A DNA stretch of 64,000 bases, taken from Huaxiibacter chinensis (lineage in GTDB: Bacteria; Pseudomonadota; Gammaproteobacteria; Enterobacterales; Enterobacteriaceae). The notes beneath the pieces were generated by a model, which was not told the DNA's origin, did no database searches, and saw only the letters and a program-made list of their open reading frames with translations. Below are positions 41,093 to 50,773 of this stretch, piece by piece. The stretch lies in NCBI RefSeq assembly GCF_022171985.1, contig NZ_JAJVHF010000006.1:62001-126000 (forward strand), in the 5' to 3' direction. How positions within the stretch are numbered: the first letter of the stretch is position 1; each line of letters starts with the position of its first letter. The translations under genes were made by a program, and so were the position numbers.

Positions 41093-44000
41093 ATGAACTC
41101 TACTGAACACACAGCCTTTCAAAACAGTGCACTTTCATTAGAACAAAAACTTGAAAAAGCCAGAGCTGAACTGCTTGATCTGGGTGCCAGAAATCGTTTA
41201 CTTAACATCCCAAGATCTAAAAATACTCGCTTCCTTGAAGTTATAGACGAACGTTCCGATCTCATTTATGACCTGCTCGTCAATGAAAAAAAAGCATTCA
41301 CTTTTCTCCATGGAAAATCGGGAAAAGAAGAAGACATCGAGCTGAAAGATGAGGATAACTCCTCAGATGAGAAAAAATTCGTTTATCAGTTTGATGAGAC
41401 AAGTACCGAGACAAGGTCACAGCACCTTGACACAAAGCTTCAAACCCGTCTTACACCTAAAGGCTTACAGTCACGCCTGCTTGATCTCTATCATGACTCA
41501 AAAACACTAGAAGAAGAGCAAGGTGCCAATATTCTTTTTCTCGCACTGGGAACACTTAAGTGGATCGATCCCGCTAATAAAGAAAATATACGCTATGCGC
41601 CTTTGATACTTGTGCCTGTGAGCCTTGAACGAGGCAATGCAGGTGAACGTTTCAAACTAAGAGCACGTGCAGAAGACATTATATCGAATCTTTCACTGGA
41701 AGCATTTCTTGAACGGGTTCACCATATAAGCGTGCCTGAAATGCTGTGTGATGATAATGATAACATTGACGTAAAAAGTTACTTTGAAGCTGTTAAACAG
41801 GCAATAGCTTTAAAGACCGATTGGGAAGTCAATGACAACGATATTATCCTCGGTTTATTTTCGTTCTCTAAATTTTTGATGTACCGGGATTTAGATCCTG
41901 CAAATTGGCCTGATGGAGAAGCGATTACCTCCCAGTACCTTATACGCGCGCTTATGGAAGAGGGTTTTGAAGAAAGCGATGGACTTATCTCAGACGAGAG
42001 TTCTATAGATCCCATTATCTCACCAAAAGACATGCTGCACATTATGGACAGCGATAGCTCACAAACACTCGCTATTCATGAGGTGAGAAAAGGCAAAAAC
42101 CTGGTGATACAAGGGCCACCGGGAACGGGTAAGTCACAAACCATAGCCAATATTATTGCATCTGCTATCGCAGATGGAAAAACAGTGCTTTTCGTTGCTG
42201 AGAAAATGGCAGCTCTGGAAGTAGTAAAACGACGTTTAGACCAAACGGGCGTTGGCGATGCTTGTCTTGAGTTACATAGTAACAAGGCCAATAAGCGTAT
42301 TTTATTAGAAGAGTTGAAACGTGTATGGGAGCTGGGATCGCCTCGTGGAGAATATCCTGACGAGCTGATCGAAAATTTAACTGAGGCCCGTGATACTTTA
42401 AATGAACACCCTGCTCGATTACATAAGATTTTTACCCCATCCAAATTAAGCCCATATCAGGTGATTGGGCAACTTGTTCGCTTACGTCAAAACGGACAAG
42501 CACCTACCGACTTCCATCTCCATGGCTTTGCTGAATGGAGTAACACTGATCTGTTAAAACGCCTGGATCTCGTCAAAGAAATTATTGAGCGTATCGAGGA
42601 TATTGGCCTACCTCAGAATCATCCATGGAATGGGGTCAAACGGGAATCGATTTTGCCGAGCGAAACGGAAAGGCTGATTCCCAAAATAGATGCATTACTA
42701 AGCCAGACGAAAATCTTCCATGAGTTAATGTTATCTACAGCCTCTCTTATCGGATTAAATCCAAAGCCCACCTACTTTGATGATACGGTTAAAATTACAG
42801 AGCGCGCTACTGCCCTTAATCAAGCTCCAGAATTTGAAGAGTCTGCTCTCATTGCACCAGTTTGGTCGAATTCATCCTCCAAAATAAAAGACCTGATTGA
42901 TAAAGGTGAAACTTTCACCAAAGGTTACGATGAAGTACAAAGCTTCATTTATCCAAATCAATTTGATACCGACCTTCTTGAACTTCGTGATGAATTACAG
43001 TCTCTCCCCTGCCCCCTTCAGCCTGGTGCCTTCGCTTCTGCCAAAATGTTGCTGCCCTTACTTCCGCAAATCAGCACAGCTGTGACAAATCTTGCAAAAG
43101 AACTTGGTACAGATGCTCAATACATTTCGAGTAGAGACATCAAAAACCTTATCACCCTCAGCCAGCGAGTTGCAGACGCACCAGATGCAAGCCCTCAAGC
43201 ATTTATTGCTTCTGTGTGGGAACATGGTGTTGAGCAAGCCATGGATCTGGTCGAGGCCATTGCCAGTTTCAATTCTCTGCGAAAAAAACTTAATCCCCTT
43301 GTATTTGAAACTGTATGGGAAACGGAGCTCACGCAAATCAGGCATCATCTCGCCGTCAATACAGGCGTGTTTAAATTTCTGAACGGAGATTGGCGACGCT
43401 CCCGAGCGCTTTCGAAAACACTGATTCGTGATACGAATCAACCCTTAGTTCAGCAAATTGAAATCCTGGATAATATAATTCAGGCACAAGCACTCAGAAA
43501 AAAAATCTCGGGCTGTAATGAATTTGGTAGTAACGCATTTGGTCCACATTGGCGTAGTGAAAATAGCGACAGCATTGCTCTCAAAGCTTTAGTCGAGTGG
43601 ATGGCTACGATTAAGGACGTCGGTCCGGAAGCACGTATGCTAGCGAGCCAACTTTCAGATCGCGAGATGCTTAAGCATCTCAGCGGCCAGTTGTCACTGC
43701 TTTTGGAGAGCGCCAATGTCGAACTCAATCTACTGTGGAAGGCTTTCGGCCCATCACCAGAGCCTTGGTTTGATAACAATTATTCTGTCAAACGGGTTCC
43801 CCTGAATTTCATTCAGGCTCTCATACAAAAGCTTGTTCGTCTTGATACATTGTCTCACCAGATTATGCAATGTCCGGCAGATGACTTGGGCGAACGTCTC
43901 AGTCTGATCAAAAAAATCATTGATCTGCAATACCAGAAAAAATCAATCGAATCTCAATCAGAATTAGGAAACGCTGCATTTGGAAAAGACTGGTTAAGCT

Positions 44001-46669
44001 ATCACTCAAGTTGGGATCGACTAAAAAAAGATTATGACTGGATGGTTGAATATGGTGATTTACGATTTATCAGCGCAACTATCAAAGACCGTGATGAATT
44101 AATGGAGACGGTAAACCAACTTACTACAATGAATTCGACCATTCTTGACGGACTGAAAATACTCGCTAAAGAGCTCCACTCCGGATTTGATGATCTTTTC
44201 TGTTCAGATAATAATGCCTTAATAAGTATTCAGCGCCTCTCTGACAAACTTGAGTCCTGGATCGAGCACTCAGAACAGCTATCAAAATGGGTTGCATGGC
44301 AGCATCGGCGTAATCAGGCTAACCAGTCGGGGCTTTCGGAAGTCATTGACAGAATTGAAGATGGGCGCTTGCCTCTTAATGAATGCTACACCTCCGTTGA
44401 ATATTCTTATTTCGATTCGCTGTTTACTTTAATGGCTGAAAATATACCTTCTCTTTCTCGTTTTGATGGTGAGCTTCATACGCGAAAAGTGAACTCGTTC
44501 GCAGAAATGGACCTGCGACGTATTAAGTCTTCCAGCCTTGAAGTTGCACGAGCCCACCATCGGCGCATTCCTTCTAAAATGGGTGCTGCAGGGCCTGTAG
44601 GCATTTTGCGAGCTGAAATGGCAAGAAAAAGAGGGCATATGCCTATACGTCAGCTCATGCTCAAAGCTGGCCCGGCAATACAGGCATTAAAACCAGTAAT
44701 TATGATGAGTCCGCTTTCCGTTGCGCAATTTTTGATCCCAGGAAAACAAAAATTTGATCTGCTCGTGATGGATGAAGCCAGCCAGATCCAGCCCGTTGAC
44801 GCTATTGGTGCTATTGCACGTTGTCGGCAAGTCGTCGTCGTAGGTGATGAAAGGCAATTACCGCCGACCAGCTTCTTCTCACGAATGACCGAAGCCAGTA
44901 ACGATGGGGATGATGACGATGCAACTCAAGTTGCTGATATCGAGAGCATCCTGGGTCTATTCGTGGCCAGAGGATTACCTCAACGGATGCTACGATGGCA
45001 TTATCGCAGTCGCCATCAATCTCTTATTGCCGTCTCAAATAGCCAGTTCTATGAGAATAAGCTCTTTATCGTACCAAGCCCCTATACGGAAGAAGCGGGA
45101 ATGGGTTTACGATTCCATTATGTTGAACAGGGTGTTTTTGAATCAGGAGGCAGTAACTCCAATCCCATTGAAGCCAGGAGAGTTGCAACAGCAATTCTGG
45201 AGCATATCCAGTCAAATCCGGAACTTTCGCTGGGTGTTGCAACATTTTCCGTTTCCCAACGCAAAGCGATCCAGGACGAGCTAGAGTTCCTTCGCCGATT
45301 GAACCCGCAATACGAAGATTTCTTCCAGTCCCATCATGGCGAGCCTTTCTTCATTAAAAATCTTGAGAATATCCAGGGTGATGAGCGAGATGTCATCATG
45401 ATCTCAGTAGGGTATGCCCGAAATGCTCAAGGTTATCTCGCTATGCGATTTGGCCCACTTGGTTCACAAGGTGGAGAACGGCGCTTAAATGTTTTAATTA
45501 GTCGCGCAAAACGTCGCTGCGAAGTCTTTGCCTCCATTACCGATGAAGATATCGATCTCGAACGTGCAAAAGGTATTGGCGTACTGGCGTTCAAACTTTT
45601 CCTTCAGTATGCCCGTACAGGCCGTTTATCAATGTCAACGCCTTCAGGGCGTCCCATGGATAGCATTTTCGAAGAACAAGTTGCAGCAGCGCTGCAAGCT
45701 AAAGGCTATCAGGTGCATCCGCAGGTTGGGATAGCAGGTTTCTTCATTGATCTGGCCATTGCCGATCCTGACATGCCGGGACGTTATCTCCTCGGAATTG
45801 AATGCGATGGGAGCGCCTACCATTCTTCGCGCTCGGCCCGAGAGCGAGATCGCTTACGCCAGGCGGTGTTGGAGGATCATGGATGGTTCATCCATCGCAT
45901 CTGGAGTACCGATTGGTTCCAGCGCCCAGAAGAACAGCTTCAGAAAGTCATCAATGCTATCGAAAATGCAAAGGACCAGCTGAAAAACAGAGCGCAACAT
46001 GCATCTTCTCATTTACGTGCGGTTCCCATTGAGATAGTGACTGTTGAACGAGATAACGTCATTGAAGTCGGCTTAGATAAATCTAATCCCGCAAATGACC
46101 AATCGATTAACTATGAAGAATCGAAGCCTGAAGCTAATTTTGCCTATGCTTTACACGAAATGCCTACAGGTGTTCTTGCAGACATGATCGAAAAAATCGT
46201 CTCCGTTGAAACCCCTGTCCACTTAAGCGAAATCATCACCCGTCTGCGTACCGCATGGGGATTGCAACGTGCTGGCGCTCGCATTGAAAACGTCGTTAGC
46301 CAGTCTGCCCAATTAGCATGTAAAAAGGGCAAGATCTCAGAAGAAAATGGCTTCTTTTTCTATACGGGAGCGGCCATTCAGCTTCGCAATAGACAAAATG
46401 TGTTATCAGCAGGCCTACGCAAACCAGAGATGATTGCTCCGGAAGAAATTGCCTCAGGCACGGTTGAATTCGTTAAAGTCGGCTTGGGTGCCACAGAGGA
46501 TGAAGTTATTACCGCGGTTTCGAGAATGCTGGGTTTTAAATCGACGAGTAGCCTTCTGAAGCGAGTCATTTCTGACGTAGTTGAGCAGTTGATCAAAGAT
46601 CACAAGCTTAAGCAAAGTGACGGTTTAATAACTTACGCGGAGGAAGAGGACAGTAAAAAAGTCATTTGA
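41093..46669 (+). CDS. Hhe-like DUF4011-helicase-nuclease, predicted antiphage protein
   Basis: A giant 1858-residue protein. In order: DUF4011-like region (about 15-230, with ARNRLLNIPRSK at 32-43); SF1 helicase with Walker A GPPGTGKS (341-348), an 880-residue, mostly helical insertion, Walker B DEASQ (1227-1231), GDERQLPPT (1251-1259), WHYRSRH (1302-1308), QGDERD (1428-1433) and RRLNVLISRAKRR (1463-1475); Vsr/DUF559-like nuclease (about 1520-1640) with Asp1553, Glu1570 and Asp1572 (IECDG); DUF3320-like region (about 1690-1760). This matches the single-gene defence system Hhe. It is not part of the K-12 gene order and is richer in A+T than its flanks. It has no partner genes and only a weak ribosome site (TTAGG). 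Confidence 0.85.
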   Translation: MNSTEHTAFQNSALSLEQKLEKARAELLDLGARNRLLNIPRSKNTRFLEVIDERSDLIYDLLVNEKKAFTFLHGKSGKEEDIELKDEDNSSDEKKFVYQFDETSTETRSQHLDTKLQTRLTPKGLQSRLLDLYHDSKTLEEEQGANILFLALGTLKWIDPANKENIRYAPLILVPVSLERGNAGERFKLRARAEDIISNLSLEAFLERVHHISVPEMLCDDNDNIDVKSYFEAVKQAIALKTDWEVNDNDIILGLFSFSKFLMYRDLDPANWPDGEAITSQYLIRALMEEGFEESDGLISDESSIDPIISPKDMLHIMDSDSSQTLAIHEVRKGKNLVIQGPPGTGKSQTIANIIASAIADGKTVLFVAEKMAALEVVKRRLDQTGVGDACLELHSNKANKRILLEELKRVWELGSPRGEYPDELIENLTEARDTLNEHPARLHKIFTPSKLSPYQVIGQLVRLRQNGQAPTDFHLHGFAEWSNTDLLKRLDLVKEIIERIEDIGLPQNHPWNGVKRESILPSETERLIPKIDALLSQTKIFHELMLSTASLIGLNPKPTYFDDTVKITERATALNQAPEFEESALIAPVWSNSSSKIKDLIDKGETFTKGYDEVQSFIYPNQFDTDLLELRDELQSLPCPLQPGAFASAKMLLPLLPQISTAVTNLAKELGTDAQYISSRDIKNLITLSQRVADAPDASPQAFIASVWEHGVEQAMDLVEAIASFNSLRKKLNPLVFETVWETELTQIRHHLAVNTGVFKFLNGDWRRSRALSKTLIRDTNQPLVQQIEILDNIIQAQALRKKISGCNEFGSNAFGPHWRSENSDSIALKALVEWMATIKDVGPEARMLASQLSDREMLKHLSGQLSLLLESANVELNLLWKAFGPSPEPWFDNNYSVKRVPLNFIQALIQKLVRLDTLSHQIMQCPADDLGERLSLIKKIIDLQYQKKSIESQSELGNAAFGKDWLSYHSSWDRLKKDYDWMVEYGDLRFISATIKDRDELMETVNQLTTMNSTILDGLKILAKELHSGFDDLFCSDNNALISIQRLSDKLESWIEHSEQLSKWVAWQHRRNQANQSGLSEVIDRIEDGRLPLNECYTSVEYSYFDSLFTLMAENIPSLSRFDGELHTRKVNSFAEMDLRRIKSSSLEVARAHHRRIPSKMGAAGPVGILRAEMARKRGHMPIRQLMLKAGPAIQALKPVIMMSPLSVAQFLIPGKQKFDLLVMDEASQIQPVDAIGAIARCRQVVVVGDERQLPPTSFFSRMTEASNDGDDDDATQVADIESILGLFVARGLPQRMLRWHYRSRHQSLIAVSNSQFYENKLFIVPSPYTEEAGMGLRFHYVEQGVFESGGSNSNPIEARRVATAILEHIQSNPELSLGVATFSVSQRKAIQDELEFLRRLNPQYEDFFQSHHGEPFFIKNLENIQGDERDVIMISVGYARNAQGYLAMRFGPLGSQGGERRLNVLISRAKRRCEVFASITDEDIDLERAKGIGVLAFKLFLQYARTGRLSMSTPSGRPMDSIFEEQVAAALQAKGYQVHPQVGIAGFFIDLAIADPDMPGRYLLGIECDGSAYHSSRSARERDRLRQAVLEDHGWFIHRIWSTDWFQRPEEQLQKVINAIENAKDQLKNRAQHASSHLRAVPIEIVTVERDNVIEVGLDKSNPANDQSINYEESKPEANFAYALHEMPTGVLADMIEKIVSVETPVHLSEIITRLRTAWGLQRAGARIENVVSQSAQLACKKGKISEENGFFFYTGAAIQLRNRQNVLSAGLRKPEMIAPEEIASGTVEFVKVGLGATEDEVITAVSRMLGFKSTSSLLKRVISDVVEQLIKDHKLKQSDGLITYAEEEDSKKVI

Positions 46670-46680
46670 GCCCTCCTGAA

Positions 46681-46731
46681 GGCCAGTTTCGCGGGGAGTC
46701 GCCGTATTGCCCGCCTCCCGTGAAATTGGCC
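46681..46731 (+). terminator. Large imperfect hairpin after the Hhe-like gene
   Basis: GGCCAGTTTCGCGGGGAG (46681-46698) pairs, with two or three mismatches, with CTCCCGTGAAATTGGCC (46715-46731), leaving a 16-nt loop. It begins 11 bases after the stop. Only a weak run CCCCTTTT follows, so it may be a weak or Rho-assisted terminator. Its right arm runs into the LldR-like operator. Confidence 0.5.
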
Positions 46732-46866
46732 CAACCAATTCCCCTTTTGATTGTCCCCTGGTTCACACTTCTGCCATTTCTGCTCACAAAACCATTGCTC
46801 ATGCATAACAATTGATTAACCATTTGTTGTCATTAACCCTACATCACCCTATTGGCAGGACCACTT
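46724..46866. promoter_or_regulatory. Two LldR-like operators before lldP
   Basis: AATTGGCCCAACCAATT at 46724-46740 is nearly identical to the E. coli LldR operator as I remember it (AATTGGCCCTACCAATT). A weaker copy with TTGG-N5-CCA lies at 46850-46866. Their centres are 126 bp apart, about twelve helical turns, which fits the known two-operator loop control of lldPRD by lactate. The promoter should lie between them. Confidence 0.75.
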
Positions 46867-46939
46867 TTACACTGACTGTGACGCAGAGATGAGCACAGAC
46901 TCACCGCCGAACCGATCGTGTGGTCCTCAGGAGACCTGC

Positions 46940-48595
46940 ATGAGCCTCTGGCAACAAAACTACGATCCGGCCGGGAATATCTGGCTGTCGAGCCTGATCG
47001 CATCGTTACCTATTCTGTTCTTCTTTTTTGCGCTGATTAAGCTCAAATTGAAGGGCTATATCGCCGCCACCTGGACCGTGGCCATTGCCTTAGTTGTGGC
47101 CCTCCTCTTCTATAAAATGCCTGTCGATCGCGCGCTGGCGTCGGTCGTTTATGGCTTTTTCTACGGTCTCTGGCCGATAGCCTGGATCATCATCGCTGCC
47201 GTATTTGTCTATAAAATCTCGGTGAAAACCGGGCAGTTCGACATTATCCGCTCGTCGATCCTCTCCATCACCCCTGACCAGCGTCTGCAAATGCTGATTG
47301 TCGGGTTTTGTTTCGGTGCGTTTCTGGAAGGTGCCGCAGGATTTGGCGCGCCCGTAGCGATTACCGCCGCGCTGCTCGTGGGGCTGGGCTTTAACCCCCT
47401 TTATGCCGCGGGCCTGTGCCTTATCGTGAACACGGCGCCGGTGGCCTTTGGCGCAATGGGTATTCCCATTTTGGTTGCCGGACAGGTGACCGGGCTGGAT
47501 AGCTTTGAAATTGGTCAGATGGTGGGTCGTCAACTGCCGTTCCTGACCATTATTGTGCTGTTCTGGATCATGGCGATTATGGACGGCTGGCGCGGGATTA
47601 AAGAGACCTGGCCTGCGGTCGTCGTGGCGGGCGGTTCATTTGCTATCGCCCAGTACCTCAGCTCAAACTTTATCGGCCCCGAACTGCCGGACATCATCTC
47701 GTCGCTGGTTTCTCTTGTGTGTCTGACGCTGTTCCTGAAGCGTTGGCAGCCGGTACGCACCTTCCGCTTTGGCGACATGGGCGCCTCGCAGGTGGATCAG
47801 ACGCTGGCCCGGACGCACTACACTCCCGGACAGATTATCCGCGCCTGGTCACCGTTCCTCTTTCTGACGGCCACGGTTACGCTCTGGAGCGTTCCACCGT
47901 TCAAAGCGCTCTTTGCGCCAGGTGGCGCGCTCTACGACATGGTGTTCAATATCTCTGTGCCGTTCCTCGACAAAATGGTCGCGCGGATGCCGCCGGTCGT
48001 TCACGACGCGACGCCGTATGCGGCGGTCTATAAATTTGACTGGTTTTCTGCCACCGGCACCGCCATTCTGTTTGCCGCTATCCTGTCTATAGTGTGGTTG
48101 CGCATGAAGCCGGCCGCCGCGATACAGACCTTTGCCAGCACGCTGAAGGAACTGGCGCTGCCGATTTACTCTATCGGCATGGTGTTGGCGTTCGCCTTCA
48201 TCTCCAACTATTCCGGCCTGTCGTCGACGCTGGCGTTAGCGCTGGCCCATACCGGCCATGCGTTTACCTTCTTCTCGCCGTTCCTCGGCTGGCTGGGGGT
48301 GTTCCTGACCGGATCGGATACCTCATCTAACGCCCTGTTTGCGGCCTTACAGGCCACTGCCGCACAGCAGATTGGCGTGTCGGATGTGCTGTTAGTCGCC
48401 GCCAATACAACGGGTGGCGTGACGGGCAAAATGATCTCCCCGCAGTCCATCGCCATTGCCTGCGCCGCGGTGGGACTGGTCGGTAAAGAGTCGGACCTGT
48501 TCCGCTTTACCGTAAAACACAGCCTGATATTCACCTGCATGGTCGGGATAATCACCACGCTGCAGGCCTATGTCTTAACCTGGATGATTCCATGA
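46940..48595 (+). CDS. lldP: L-lactate permease LldP
   Basis: Inner-membrane lactate:proton symporter, 551 residues with about 12-14 hydrophobic helices. Family motifs: [23 protein letters not shown] split across a loop, [14 protein letters not shown], and the terminal-half [13 protein letters not shown] and [18 protein letters not shown] 46940 follows CAGGAGACCTGC, a strong ribosome site; the frame open from 46889 is not used. It overlaps lldR by four bases (ATGA). Confidence 0.97.
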   Translation: MSLWQQNYDPAGNIWLSSLIASLPILFFFFALIKLKLKGYIAATWTVAIALVVALLFYKMPVDRALASVVYGFFYGLWPIAWIIIAAVFVYKISVKTGQFDIIRSSILSITPDQRLQMLIVGFCFGAFLEGAAGFGAPVAITAALLVGLGFNPLYAAGLCLIVNTAPVAFGAMGIPILVAGQVTGLDSFEIGQMVGRQLPFLTIIVLFWIMAIMDGWRGIKETWPAVVVAGGSFAIAQYLSSNFIGPELPDIISSLVSLVCLTLFLKRWQPVRTFRFGDMGASQVDQTLARTHYTPGQIIRAWSPFLFLTATVTLWSVPPFKALFAPGGALYDMVFNISVPFLDKMVARMPPVVHDATPYAAVYKFDWFSATGTAILFAAILSIVWLRMKPAAAIQTFASTLKELALPIYSIGMVLAFAFISNYSGLSSTLALALAHTGHAFTFFSPFLGWLGVFLTGSDTSSNALFAALQATAAQQIGVSDVLLVAANTTGGVTGKMISPQSIAIACAAVGLVGKESDLFRFTVKHSLIFTCMVGIITTLQAYVLTWMIP

Positions 48596-49365
48596 TAGTG
48601 ATGCCCAGACGCCTGTCCGACGAGATCGCCTCTCGCGTGCTGGCGCTGATTGAAGAACAACAGCTTGAAGCGGGCATGAAATTGCCCGCCGAGCGCCAGC
48701 TTGCCGCACAGCTTGGCGTCTCGCGCAATTCCCTGCGTGAAGCACTGGCAACGCTGGTCAGTGAAGGCGTTTTACTGAGCCGTCGCGGGGGCGGCACCTT
48801 TGTGCGCTGGCAGCATGATGACTGGTCCGGGCAAAACATCGTTCAGCCGCTGAAAACGCTGATGGAGAACGATCCGGACTACAGCTTCGATATCCTTGAA
48901 GCCCGGCATGCTATCGAGACCAGTACCGCCTGGCATGCCGCTATGCGCGCCACGGATGCGGACAAAGAGAAACTTAAAGCCTGCTTCGAGGCGACCCAAA
49001 GCCGCGATCCGGATATCGCGTCGCAGGCCGATGTGCGTTTTCATCTGGCGATTGCCGAAGCGTCGCACAATATTGTCCTGCTGCAGACCATGCGCGGTTT
49101 TTTTGACCTGCTGCAATCCTCCGTGAAGCAGAGCCGTCAGCGCATGTATCTGGTGCCCCCCGTTTTTGCCCAACTGACCGAGCAGCATGAAGCCGTTCTG
49201 AACGCCATTCTGGCAGGGGATGCCGAGGCCGCTCGCAAAGCGATGATGGCGCATCTGGGCTTTGTGCATACCACCATTAAAGAGTTCGATGAAGATCAGG
49301 CCAGGCAAGCGCGTATTACCCGTCTGCCCGGCGATCATGATAATTCCCGGGAGAACAATGCATGA
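48592..49365 (+). CDS. lldR: GntR-family lactate regulator LldR
   Basis: FadR-subfamily GntR regulator of lldPRD, 257 residues, acting as repressor and, with lactate, as activator. N-terminal winged helix: [22 protein letters not shown] (split here around residue 25-46) and [13 protein letters not shown]. The C-terminal FCD domain carries metal-binding Asp and His residues ([32 protein letters not shown]). It overlaps lldP and lldD by four bases each, so the operon is translationally coupled. Confidence 0.97.
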   Translation: MIVMPRRLSDEIASRVLALIEEQQLEAGMKLPAERQLAAQLGVSRNSLREALATLVSEGVLLSRRGGGTFVRWQHDDWSGQNIVQPLKTLMENDPDYSFDILEARHAIETSTAWHAAMRATDADKEKLKACFEATQSRDPDIASQADVRFHLAIAEASHNIVLLQTMRGFFDLLQSSVKQSRQRMYLVPPVFAQLTEQHEAVLNAILAGDAEAARKAMMAHLGFVHTTIKEFDEDQARQARITRLPGDHDNSRENNA

Positions 49366-50549
49366 TTATTTCCGCAGCCAGTGACTATCGCGCCGCGGCG
49401 CAGCGCATCCTGCCGCCCTTTTTGTTTCACTACATTGACGGAGGCGCTTACGCTGAATACACCCTGCGCCGAAACGTAGAAGATCTCTCTGAAGTGGCGC
49501 TGCGTCAGCGCGTGCTGAAGAATATGTCGGACCTGAGCCTTGAGACGAAACTGTTCAACGAGACGCTCTCCATGCCCGTTGCGCTGGCCCCCGTGGGTTT
49601 GTGCGGCATGTACGCCCGGCGGGGCGAAGTACAGGCCGCGGCGGCGGCGGATGCAAAAGGGATCCCGTTCACCCTGTCCACCGTGTCGGTCTGCCCTATC
49701 GAAGAGGTTGCTCCCACCATTAAGCGACCTATGTGGTTCCAGCTTTATGTCCTGCGCGATCGCGGTTTTATGCGCAACGCGCTGGAGCGAGCCAAAGCAG
49801 CAGGCTGTTCAACGCTGGTGTTTACCGTGGATATGCCCACGCCCGGCGCACGTTATCGCGATGCGCACTCCGGCATGAGCGGTGCGAATGCGGCAATGCG
49901 ACGTTACTGGCAGGCGGTGACGCATCCACAGTGGGCCTGGGACGTCGGGGTTAATGGCCGTCCCCATGATTTGGGGAATATCTCGACCTACCTCGGTAAG
50001 CCGACCGGGCTTGAAGACTATATTGGCTGGCTGGCGAATAACTTCGATCCGTCTATTTCGTGGAAGGACCTTGAGTGGATCCGGGAATTCTGGAATGGCC
50101 CGATGGTGATCAAAGGGATCCTGGATCCGGAAGATGCCCGCGATGCCGTGCGGTTCGGCGCGGATGGCATTGTCGTTTCCAACCACGGCGGTCGTCAGCT
50201 GGATGGCGTGCTGTCTTCTGCACGCGCGCTCCCTGCTATTGCTGATGCGGTAAAAGGGGATATTGCGATTCTGGCCGATAGCGGTATTCGTAACGGCCTG
50301 GATGTCGTGCGCATGATTGCCCTGGGTGCGGACACCGTACTGCTGGGCCGCGCGTATTTGTATGCACTGGCGACGCACGGCCAGGCGGGCGTGGCGAATT
50401 TGCTTAACCTGATTGAGAAAGAGATGAAGGTGGCGATGACGCTAACGGGAGCAAAAACGATCGGGGAAATCAGCAAGGATTCGCTTGTGCAGGAGCTGAG
50501 TAAATTACCCGCGGCGCTGGCACCGCTGTCGCAGGGGGATGCGGCGTAA
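49362..50549 (+). CDS. lldD: L-lactate dehydrogenase (quinone) LldD
   Basis: Membrane-associated FMN enzyme that oxidises L-lactate to pyruvate and passes electrons to the quinone pool. 395 residues. The alpha-hydroxyacid oxidase signature contains catalytic His275 in [12 protein letters not shown]. Other motifs: [45 protein letters not shown] and [15 protein letters not shown]. Last gene of lldPRD. A cluster of palindromic repeats follows. Confidence 0.97.
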   Translation: MIISAASDYRAAAQRILPPFLFHYIDGGAYAEYTLRRNVEDLSEVALRQRVLKNMSDLSLETKLFNETLSMPVALAPVGLCGMYARRGEVQAAAAADAKGIPFTLSTVSVCPIEEVAPTIKRPMWFQLYVLRDRGFMRNALERAKAAGCSTLVFTVDMPTPGARYRDAHSGMSGANAAMRRYWQAVTHPQWAWDVGVNGRPHDLGNISTYLGKPTGLEDYIGWLANNFDPSISWKDLEWIREFWNGPMVIKGILDPEDARDAVRFGADGIVVSNHGGRQLDGVLSSARALPAIADAVKGDIAILADSGIRNGLDVVRMIALGADTVLLGRAYLYALATHGQAGVANLLNLIEKEMKVAMTLTGAKTIGEISKDSLVQELSKLPAALAPLSQGDAA

Positions 50550-50577
50550 CCGTGGTGCGGTGTTGTGCGGCCTGATG

Positions 50578-50733
50578 CCCTCACCCCGGCCCTCTCCCAC
50601 AGGGAGAGGGAGAAAAACCTGTGCCATCACTCGACCCTGTCCCACAGGGAGGGGGAGAAAACCAGTGCCTGTCCCACGGGGAGCGGGAGGTAGAAATATT
50701 CCCTCTCCCTGCGGGAGAGGGTTAGGGTGAGGG
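50578..50733. repeat. Cluster of four GC-rich palindromic units after lldD
   Basis: Four hairpin units in 156 bp: CCCTCACCCCGG plus CCCTCTCCCACAGGGAGAGGG (50578-50610); CCCTGTCCCACAGGGAGGGGG (50636-50655); CCTGTCCCACGGGGAGCGGG (50669-50688); and CCCTCTCCCTGCGGGAGAGGG followed by TTAGGGTGAGGG (50701-50733). The outer CCCTCACCC and GGGTGAGGG are inverted relative to each other, so the whole block is also a large palindrome. It fills the gap between lldD and trmL and probably ends the lld transcript. Confidence 0.75.
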
Positions 50734-50773
50734 CAAAACTCTGCTATTCTGCCCCCGCATATAAGGGGGCAGC

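Noticed and set aside
41093..46669. The large helicase gene as part of a multi-gene restriction, BREX or Zorya-type island
   Set aside because: No methyltransferase, HerA, PglZ or motor gene is beside it. Both neighbours are core metabolic genes.
40928..46819. Nine-base direct repeat ATTGATTAA at 40928-40936 and 46811-46819, as a target-site duplication of the Hhe insertion
   Set aside because: Both copies are in A+T-rich DNA, where such a match is expected by chance. The right copy lies beyond the conserved LldR operator, which should belong to the host side.
50578..50733. Repeated units after lldD as a CRISPR array
   Set aside because: Units are palindromic, unequal in length and spacing and there are no unique spacers or cas genes.
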